A DNA stretch of 55,251 bases, taken from assembly GCF_014222285.1 (NCBI RefSeq), contig NZ_JACKZS010000028.1, positions 1-55,251 of the forward strand. The letters are read 5' to 3'. Positions 1 through 5,952 of this stretch are shown here, piece after piece (position 1 is the stretch's first letter; every line of letters begins with the position of its first letter). The notes under the pieces were generated by a model. It saw only the letters and a list, made by a program, of their open reading frames with translations, was not told the origin of the DNA and did not search any database. The DNA is from Nostoc sp. UCD121 (GTDB lineage: Bacteria; Cyanobacteriota; Cyanobacteriia; Cyanobacteriales; Nostocaceae). The position numbers and the translations under genes were made by a program.

Positions 1-105
1 ATTTAAAATTCAAAATTATTTGAGTTAGGTTATGCCGATTTATCATCTCATTGATTGATGTTGGTTGCATCTAAAATCAGATTTATCTTTCTTTTTGCCA
101 GTGTG

Positions 106-1326
106 ATGACCCAAGTAACACAAAATCCTGTAGATATTATCAATGCTAGAGTGCCTGGTTACAAAGATTTGCAAATGCTCTTGGTTAATGAAGAGGGCAT
201 AATTGAGCAAATCTTGCCAATGGGTACAGTAGAAGCACGCAGCCGTACATCTCTAATAAATGTTGCTGGCGACTGGATTTCATTGGGTGGCGTTGATTTG
301 CAAATTAACGGTGCTTTGGGATTGGCATTTCCTGATTTAACGGCTGAAAATGCTCATAAGCTCCAGGAAATCTCACAATTTTTATGGGATGTCGGGGTAG
401 ATGGATTTTTACCGACACTTGTGACAACTTCAGTAGAAAATATTCAGCGATCGCTTGCTATTATTGCTGAAGTTCTCCCCAATCAGCCAGCAGGTGCAAA
501 GATTCTGGGAGTACATCTAGAAGGGCCATTTTTGAATTTTCAAAAGCGCGGCGCACACCCGCCGGAGTACCTGTTACCTCTAACAATTGATCGGGTAAAG
601 TGGGTTTTGGGTGATTATGCCCATATCGTGAAAGTCATCACCTTAGCACCAGAGTTAGATTTCACTGGCGAAGTAATTCCATATTTGCGTTCTCTGGGAA
701 TTACTGTCAGTTTAGGGCATTCTCAGGCAACATCTGCCCAAGCACAACTTGCCTTTGAACAAGGTGCAACGATGGTAACTCATGCTTTCAATGCCATGCC
801 AGCATTACATCACCGAGAACCAGGATTATTAGGTGCAGCAATTATCGATCCTGATGTAATGTGTGGTTTTATTGCTGATGGTGAACACGTTTCGCCCATG
901 ATGCTACAAATTTTGCTTCGCGCTAGCTATCAAGAACAAGGGCTGTTTCTCGTCAGCGATGCCCTTTCTCCTCTGGGGCTACCTGATGGCGTGTATCCTT
1001 GGGACAGTCGGCAAATTGAAGTTAAAAACGGTACGGCACGATTGGCCGATGGCACTTTGTCGGGGACGACTTTACCCTTATTGGTGGGAGTGCAGAATTT
1101 GGTGAAGTGGGGAATTTGTGACATAGAAAGTGCGATCGCTTTAGCTACTAATGCACCTAGAAAAGCAATTGGTTTACCAGGAATTGTTAAGAGTCAATCC
1201 GCTAACTTATTACGCTGGCATTGGGATGAGACTACAAAAGAATTAACTTGGCAACGTGCCATCACCGCAGAAATGCTCAAGAAGCCAGAAGATGGGAATT
1301 TATCTGTTGTTGTCAACTCCATATAA
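106..1326 (+). CDS. nagA: N-acetylglucosamine-6-phosphate deacetylase
   Basis: Amidohydrolase-fold enzyme that removes the acetyl group from GlcNAc-6-phosphate during amino-sugar and cell-wall recycling in the cytoplasm. Counted from the ATG at 106 (406 aa), the metal and active-site motifs are present: HLEGPF with His137 and Glu139, LGHS with His205, THAFNAM with His226 and the catalytic Asp285 in LVSDALSPLG. An in-frame TTG/ATG at 55-58 would add 16-17 hydrophobic residues. I prefer 106 because the family normally begins shortly before the 'DIINARVPGY' strand. A stem-loop terminator follows. No nagB or transporter lies beside it. Family assignment is firm; the start is an inference. Confidence 0.93.
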   Translation: MTQVTQNPVDIINARVPGYKDLQMLLVNEEGIIEQILPMGTVEARSRTSLINVAGDWISLGGVDLQINGALGLAFPDLTAENAHKLQEISQFLWDVGVDGFLPTLVTTSVENIQRSLAIIAEVLPNQPAGAKILGVHLEGPFLNFQKRGAHPPEYLLPLTIDRVKWVLGDYAHIVKVITLAPELDFTGEVIPYLRSLGITVSLGHSQATSAQAQLAFEQGATMVTHAFNAMPALHHREPGLLGAAIIDPDVMCGFIADGEHVSPMMLQILLRASYQEQGLFLVSDALSPLGLPDGVYPWDSRQIEVKNGTARLADGTLSGTTLPLLVGVQNLVKWGICDIESAIALATNAPRKAIGLPGIVKSQSANLLRWHWDETTKELTWQRAITAEMLKKPEDGNLSVVVNSI

Positions 1327-1341
1327 TTTCAAAATAGCGAA

Positions 1342-1373
1342 AAAGGGAAAGGTTTTATTATCCCTTTCCCTTT
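1342..1373 (+). terminator. Hairpin terminator after nagA
   Basis: An 11-bp perfect stem (AAAGGGAAAGG pairing with CCTTTCCCTTT) with a 10-nt loop lies 15 bases after the nagA stop. The run of T after it is short, so strength is uncertain. It sits between two convergent genes. Confidence 0.7.
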
Positions 1374-1466
1374 AATCTGAGTGGAGTCTAAGCTTTAATT
1401 ATGAATTACGTAAAGTCTGCGGCATAGCTTTGCTTAGAGTGTAGCGGTAGCGAGTCCGCAAGCGTC

Positions 1467-1498
1467 ATTACGAATTACGAATTACGAATTACGAATTA
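1467..1498. repeat. Heptamer STRR (ATTACGA)n
   Basis: Four exact tandem copies of ATTACGA plus a partial fifth, in the gap between the convergent nagA and protease genes. Intergenic heptamer arrays of this kind are common in Nostoc genomes. No function is evident. Confidence 0.85.
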
Positions 1499-1505
1499 GT
1501 AACTA

Positions 1506-2630
1506 TTACGCAGGGTTTGGTTGAGTTCGGCTTTGAAGAAGCTGGATAATTGCAGCTTTTTCTAAAATTCCAACTAGAACGCCGTTCTCACGAATTACGG
1601 GAAGCACAGATAGCTTTTGTTCTTCGAGTAACTGTATGACTTCTAGCAGAGGTTGATTTGATTGGACTGTGGTAGATTCGGTAATTGGTCGCATGACTTC
1701 TTTTACTTGAGTTTCTGACCACAATGCTGTTGGTACATTTCGTAAATTATCAACTGCGATCGCACCTACTAATTGTCCATCATCATCAGTCACTAAGAAC
1801 CGATGCCAGTTTTGCCCACTGATGACTCGCTCATCGGCAAACTCTCTCAGGCTAAGATTACCAGATACAATCGGGCTGTCATGAGTTACAGCATCTTCAG
1901 CAGTCAAACCTGTGAGCTTTTCTTGCACTCTGGCAAATTGAGCCGAATTACCAGCATTTTGCAACAAGAAGAAGCCAATTAACAAGTTCCAGAAGTTACC
2001 AGCGTTGCCAAATAATACTAGGGGAAGTACACCTGAAAGAATTGCTACCCAACCAAAGATTTGTCCAACTCGACTAGCAAAGGTTACGCCTTTATAAGGA
2101 TTACCTGTAACTTTCCAAACGATAGCTTTCAGTATATTTCCGCCATCTAATGGCAAGCCAGGAATCAGGTTAAATAGGGCTAATGCCAAGTTAACAGAAG
2201 CTAAAACACCAAGAATTGCTGCTAACGGGCCTGATGCAGTAGTAGTAACACCAATAGCTGTAACGATACCGCATAGTAGCAAGCTTACCATTGGGCCAGC
2301 GATCGCTACCCAGAAAGCCTCACCTGGGGTTTTTGACTCTTTTTCTAAACTAGCCAAACCGCCAAATATAAACAGTGTGATGGATTTAACATCAATACCT
2401 TGACGAATCGCAACAAAGCTGTGGCCTAATTCATGGGCGACGACAGAGGCAAATAACATCAGCGCTGTCATCAATCCCAGTAGCAAAGCTAATCCCGCAG
2501 ATAATTGGGGAAATTGTGCCGCCAGTCCACTGCTATAGCTCCAAGTTACCAAACCCAGAACTAAAAACCATGACGGATGGATATAGAAGGGAATTCCGAA
2601 GAGATTACCAACGCGAATTGTGCCATTCAT
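1506..2630 (-). CDS. Site-2 protease family (M50) membrane metalloprotease with CBS domains
   Basis: Membrane-embedded zinc protease of the S2P/RseP type, 374 aa. From the ATG at 2630, the zinc motif HELGH is at about 66-70 and the second ligand motif 'LPLDGGN' is near residue 162. Both lie in hydrophobic segments within the first 230 residues. Two CBS domains follow (about 240-300 and 315-370), which usually bind adenosyl ligands and regulate the enzyme. The start is set by AAGGTG seven bases before the ATG at 2630; a GTG nine bases further upstream would overlap that site. The substrate is unknown. Members of this family cleave transmembrane anti-sigma factors or similar proteins. Confidence 0.9.
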   Translation of the reverse strand: MNGTIRVGNLFGIPFYIHPSWFLVLGLVTWSYSSGLAAQFPQLSAGLALLLGLMTALMLFASVVAHELGHSFVAIRQGIDVKSITLFIFGGLASLEKESKTPGEAFWVAIAGPMVSLLLCGIVTAIGVTTTASGPLAAILGVLASVNLALALFNLIPGLPLDGGNILKAIVWKVTGNPYKGVTFASRVGQIFGWVAILSGVLPLVLFGNAGNFWNLLIGFFLLQNAGNSAQFARVQEKLTGLTAEDAVTHDSPIVSGNLSLREFADERVISGQNWHRFLVTDDDGQLVGAIAVDNLRNVPTALWSETQVKEVMRPITESTTVQSNQPLLEVIQLLEEQKLSVLPVIRENGVLVGILEKAAIIQLLQSRTQPNPA

Positions 2631-2785
2631 GTCGTTCACCTTTGATTTCAGCTTCGAGAGGTTTGTTTTCGTCCTTCTCGATGTTTTTATTGTAACGAAA
2701 GGTTAAGAGATTTTAATCTTGTTAATGGTAGTGGTGTCCGTCCGTAAAGGTGCGGTTATTGGCTATATTTGCGAATAATAGCTCA

Positions 2786-3619
2786 CTATTTCTCTATAGC
2801 TACATCAGGTAGGCGGCTCCACTCATTCCAGGAGCCATCGTAATTCCGAACGTTCGGATAACCTAATAAATACTTTAAGACAAACCAGATATATCCAGAA
2901 CGCGCACCGATAGTACAGTAGGGAAAAACTTCCTTATCAGTCGTAATGCCCTTACTGTTATAAAGATTTTTCAATTCCTTGAATGATTTAAAAGTGCCAT
3001 CCTCATTGAAAGTTAAGGTATGCTCAAGATGCACTGCACCTGGAATATGACCAGTAAGTTGACCTGCTTTTGGTTGCTGATCGAAAAACCACTCGCCACA
3101 GTATTCTTGAAGTGTTCTGACATCTAACAACACGCAATCGCTTCGACTAATTGATGCTTTAACTTCATCATGTAATACTCTCAGACTAGTATCAGTAGCT
3201 TTGGCACGGTAATCAGTGGCAGGAAACGTGGATAACTCAGTTGCTAGTGGACGATCTTCTGACTTCCATTTCTGGTAGCCACCATTGAGAACTTTTACAT
3301 TTTCATGCCCAAAGACTTGCAACAGCCAGAAAATCCAGGCTCCAGTTCCAGGATAACTGCCATAAGCAACCACTGTGGTGTTATTTGTGATGCCTGAACG
3401 TGCCATCAGCTTCTCAAAAGCGATCGCATCCCAATTCATTTTCAAATCGGGCAATAGTAAGTCTGTAAAGATGTTCCAGAAGACAGCACCAGGTATGCGA
3501 GCATTTTTGTACGGTTCTGGACTTATATTCACTTCAATAATGCGGACATTTGGATCGTTGAGATGATTTTCCAGCCATTGGGTATCAACAAGAACGGATG
3601 GATGAGCATATTGAGACAT
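2786..3619 (-). CDS. Sulfurtransferase with two rhodanese domains
   Basis: Soluble thiosulfate or 3-mercaptopyruvate sulfurtransferase of 277 aa. The N-terminal rhodanese fold (about 8-125) is inactive-like, with no cysteine in its loop. The C-terminal fold (about 150-275) has the catalytic Cys235 in 'YCTIGARSGY', and LLDVRT around Asp166. The CTIGARSG loop is neither the thiosulfate-type CRKGVT nor the mercaptopyruvate-type CGSGVT, so the natural sulfur donor is open. The start codon is preceded by an AGGAGA site. No neighbour belongs to sulfur metabolism. Confidence 0.88.
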   Translation of the reverse strand: MSQYAHPSVLVDTQWLENHLNDPNVRIIEVNISPEPYKNARIPGAVFWNIFTDLLLPDLKMNWDAIAFEKLMARSGITNNTTVVAYGSYPGTGAWIFWLLQVFGHENVKVLNGGYQKWKSEDRPLATELSTFPATDYRAKATDTSLRVLHDEVKASISRSDCVLLDVRTLQEYCGEWFFDQQPKAGQLTGHIPGAVHLEHTLTFNEDGTFKSFKELKNLYNSKGITTDKEVFPYCTIGARSGYIWFVLKYLLGYPNVRNYDGSWNEWSRLPDVAIEK

Positions 3620-3666
3620 TTATATTTCTCCTGTAATAGCGCAAAAAGAATTGAAAGTTACCTATA

Positions 3667-4161
3667 TTAGTCTTGGTTATGGTTGGGAAATACAATCTGC
3701 GATGTCCGATGAACTAGGGTTGTGGAAATAGAAAATAAAGAAAAGCCGATGAGTGGATGAAAGATAGCTAAAGGAAAAGAAGTCTTCAAGTGAATTGTGA
3801 GAAATTGCAGTCCCAGCAACACTGGGATACTTGCTGTCAGGTTCTGGACTCTGGGAGGAAAAGGCATCAGAAACACCCAAATCAACAAAATTAGTGAGAG
3901 TCCGCTATATCCTCGCACGAGCCAAATATGTAGGTTCCACCAATCAGAGTTGTAAAAGTAAGCCAGTCCAACACTAAATATTTGGGTTGCTAAACAGAGA
4001 TTGAAAAACACTACTGCAATAAAAAAACTGATTTGAATCCAGCGCCCGGATATCTGTGTATCATCAATGCCAGAATTTAGAGTCATGCTTAAGTAATCCA
4101 AAAAAAGCAAAAAAGTGGAAAAACTTGATGTGACAAAGGCTAGGATAGGTCTGGTTGCCAT
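3667..4161 (-). CDS. Four-helix membrane protein, possibly DUF6220-like
   Basis: Hypothetical integral membrane protein of 164 aa, with four hydrophobic segments at about 5-25, 45-70, 85-105 and 115-150. The 'WNLHIWL' segment opening helix 3 and the 'FHPLIGF' opening helix 4 recall the small DUF6220 family, but I cannot confirm this. I start at the ATG at 4161. A TTG 36 bases upstream would run into the divergent LuxR-type gene, leaving no room for two promoters. The gene is divergent from that regulator, so control by it is possible. Confidence 0.6.
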   Translation of the reverse strand: MATRPILAFVTSSFSTFLLFLDYLSMTLNSGIDDTQISGRWIQISFFIAVVFFNLCLATQIFSVGLAYFYNSDWWNLHIWLVRGYSGLSLILLIWVFLMPFPPRVQNLTASIPVLLGLQFLTIHLKTSFPLAIFHPLIGFSLFSISTTLVHRTSQIVFPNHNQD

Positions 4162-4199
4162 ACTGCGCCTAGACCTCGAAAGTGTACAATTTGCCAATC

Positions 4200-4865
4200 A
4201 TGATTGCCTTACAAGCTCTATTTCATGAAATTGCTCAAGCTAAAGATGAAGAGGCGTTGCGATCGCACATCCGCGCAGAAATGAGTGAATATTTTTCAGC
4301 TACACGGTGTGGGCTGTTTTTCTTTGCTCAAATTTCTCTACTTGACAGCAAGTTCCAAAAAGCACTGCAAATTGCATTATCACCTCAGCACAATCCAGTT
4401 GCCCGCTACTTGCTAGAACACCATGCCCCTGTTCATGAAGGTTTAGTAGTAGAACCTAAGACATGGAGGTTGATTTGTCCTCGTGCCGATCACTGGCACG
4501 TTATGGCAGGGCCAATTGTCAGTAATGGGCAGTTAGTAGGCGTGGTAGGTTTTACCCGTCAGCAAGGAATGCCTACATTCGATTCACAAAATCTCACAGA
4601 TTTGAGTGCGCTTTGTCTGCACATTTCTACTTGGGTGGCAATGGCGCAATCCCAACATCCACTACTATTACAGACAGAGCGTTTAACGCCTCGTGAAAAG
4701 CAAATTGCTAACTTGGTGGCTCAAGGACAAACCAATGCAGAAATTAGTACTGAACTTTGGATTACTGAAAACTCTGTCAAGCAAGCTTTAAAAAGGATGT
4801 TTCGCAAACTTGAGGTTTCATCTCGGACTCAGATGGTTGCAAAGCTTTCCACAATTTCAAAATAG
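4200..4865 (+). CDS. GAF-like sensor with LuxR-type DNA-binding domain
   Basis: Transcription regulator of 221 aa. The first 150 residues look like a GAF fold, ending with 'GQLVGVVGFTR' strands typical of that domain. Residues from about 160 form a LuxR/FixJ helix-turn-helix: 'LTPREKQIANLVAQG' then 'NSVKQALKRMFRKLEV'. There is no receiver domain, so the signal is probably a small ligand or redox state sensed by the GAF part. An in-frame GTG lies 18 bases upstream; the ATG at 4200 is preferred. It is divergent from a membrane protein gene and may regulate it. Confidence 0.82.
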   Translation: MIALQALFHEIAQAKDEEALRSHIRAEMSEYFSATRCGLFFFAQISLLDSKFQKALQIALSPQHNPVARYLLEHHAPVHEGLVVEPKTWRLICPRADHWHVMAGPIVSNGQLVGVVGFTRQQGMPTFDSQNLTDLSALCLHISTWVAMAQSQHPLLLQTERLTPREKQIANLVAQGQTNAEISTELWITENSVKQALKRMFRKLEVSSRTQMVAKLSTISK

Positions 4866-4914
4866 TCATCTTCAAGACCTTCCCAAAGTTGAGCAACGGG
4901 AATCGTTTGCTCAG

Positions 4915-5007
4915 TCATTCTATTACAGTCTTAATTTTCAGGAGCAAGTCCTCATCTCGGATCTTACTAAGATCCTTTTCAAAGCTTTTTCTGAACTCGA
5001 CCTTCAC
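4915..5007 (-). pseudogene. Truncated RelE/ParE-type toxin remnant
   Basis: Starting at a GTG that overlaps the stop of the upstream antitoxin gene (GTGA, the usual toxin-antitoxin overlap), the frame reads VKVEFRKSFEKDLSKIRDED, continues to ...KTVIE and stops after 30 codons. That is the first strand-helix-helix of a RelE-superfamily mRNA interferase, normally about 85-90 aa. The beta-sheet and catalytic C-terminus are missing, and the sequence beyond belongs to the 3' end of the convergent LuxR-type gene. I infer that deletion removed the rest of the toxin. Confidence 0.65.
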
Positions 5008-5213
5008 GATTTCGGCTCCAAAAGTTGAAAGATGGAGTCGCGGTTAACCAGTTCAGTTGTTTCACCTTCCGCGATCGCTCGTTCCATTGCTATGTCTTCA
5101 ATAATTTCTGCCAAAAATTCAGAGACTTCTTCACGCTTATCACGAATCAATTCGACGATCGCGCTTTTCAATATTTCCTTGAGTTGTTCTGGGTTTATGG
5201 TAATCTCGGACAT
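5004..5213 (-). CDS. Small antitoxin-like protein
   Basis: 69-aa acidic, mostly helical protein ('MSEITINPEQLKEILKSAIV' then 'EFLAEIIEDIAMERAIAEG'). It resembles small proteins paired with RelE-type toxins in cyanobacteria. The toxin assignment rests on the overlapping downstream frame, which is only a stub. It may now be an orphan antitoxin that neutralises a related toxin elsewhere, or it may simply be decaying. No DNA-binding motif is recognisable. Confidence 0.6.
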   Translation of the reverse strand: MSEITINPEQLKEILKSAIVELIRDKREEVSEFLAEIIEDIAMERAIAEGETTELVNRDSIFQLLEPKS

Positions 5214-5228
5214 TATGCCTCTATTAAA

Positions 5229-5341
5229 TTAAGTTGAATTTGAGAAGTTAATGCCAACAGCTTCAAGTTGTTGGTTTATTCAAGTCGTTGCGATCGCTTC
5301 ATGCGTCTCTCTATCGCCTGTTCTACTCCTGTTTTAGCCAT
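5229..5341 (-). pseudogene. Duplicated 3' end of hsdS (remnant)
   Basis: The minus strand here reads AKTGVEQAIE in one frame, then INQQLEAVGINF in the next. This mirrors the C-terminus of the large HsdM-HsdS gene (AKTGVERAIE ... INQQLEALGVKLT, at about 5949-6050). A frameshift lies in the middle. The remnant follows the Uma2 gene directly, so the Uma2 gene is bracketed by two diverged copies of the same hsdS tail in the same orientation. Confidence 0.7.
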
Positions 5342-5346
5342 TCAAC

Positions 5347-5952
5347 TCAAACGGTTGAAAAATCAATATTTTCGTAAAGCTCTGCAATTTGAATTTGCAA
5401 CTCAAAGATACTCAAAGAAAGGGTGACAGTTGGGTCGTCGTATTCTGAAAATAGCCACTGATTAGCGGCTGTTTTGACATGATGCTCAACGTGTATGCGA
5501 TATTGATCGATCAGCAAATATTCTTGGAAGGTAGGAATTTTACGATAGGCAACAAATTTCTCACTGCGTTCGCATAGCGTCTCCGCAGGAGAATCGTAGT
5601 TTTGGGTGGACTTAGACAATACCTCAGCAATAAAGCAGGGGTTCACCACGGTATCTTTGCGTCCAGTTTGAAGTTCTAAGGGCTTGGGCAGAACCATCAC
5701 ATCAGGGTAAGTATAGAGATTTGCACCGGGAATCCAGAGTCGTTGATCCAGGATAAATACACGGTATGGCTTTCCCCGCAATGTGGCTTTCAGGATAGCC
5801 ACAAGGTTGCTGGTAATATCATTATGGTCTGGGGTTCCACCTGTCATAGGGATAATTTCTCCATCACGGTATTCGTTGCGGATATCGGAGGCGATTTCAA
5901 GTTCCAGGTACTCTTCAACGGTGTAGTGTTTTGTCTCAGGTTGAGCAATCAT
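5347..5952 (-). CDS. Uma2 family (DUF820) putative endonuclease
   Basis: 201-aa protein of the PD-(D/E)XK-like Uma2 family, hugely expanded in cyanobacteria. Visible landmarks are 'YTVEEYLELE' and 'NEYRDGEIIPMTGG' at the N-terminus, 'YPDVMVLP' carrying the nuclease Asp, and 'CFIAEVLSKST' with the Glu of the core. Function in cells is not established. Its ATG overlaps the stop of hsdM-hsdS by 4 bases. Residues near 'SPAETLCERSE' are encoded by a dispersed repeat inserted between 'NYD' and 'KFVAYRKIP', which are normally nearly adjacent. The frame is kept, so the protein may still fold. Confidence 0.85.
   Translation of the reverse strand: MIAQPETKHYTVEEYLELEIASDIRNEYRDGEIIPMTGGTPDHNDITSNLVAILKATLRGKPYRVFILDQRLWIPGANLYTYPDVMVLPKPLELQTGRKDTVVNPCFIAEVLSKSTQNYDSPAETLCERSEKFVAYRKIPTFQEYLLIDQYRIHVEHHVKTAANQWLFSEYDDPTVTLSLSIFELQIQIAELYENIDFSTV
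5558..5593. repeat. Dispersed repeat inserted in frame in the Uma2 gene
   Basis: A segment bounded by TTCTC and GAGAA and rich in GCGTTCGC, TAGCGTCTCC and GCAGGAGA. It belongs by eye to the dispersed Nostoc repeat families with the core 'GGAGACGCTA'. It adds about 10 codons to the reading frame without a stop. Confidence 0.65.
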
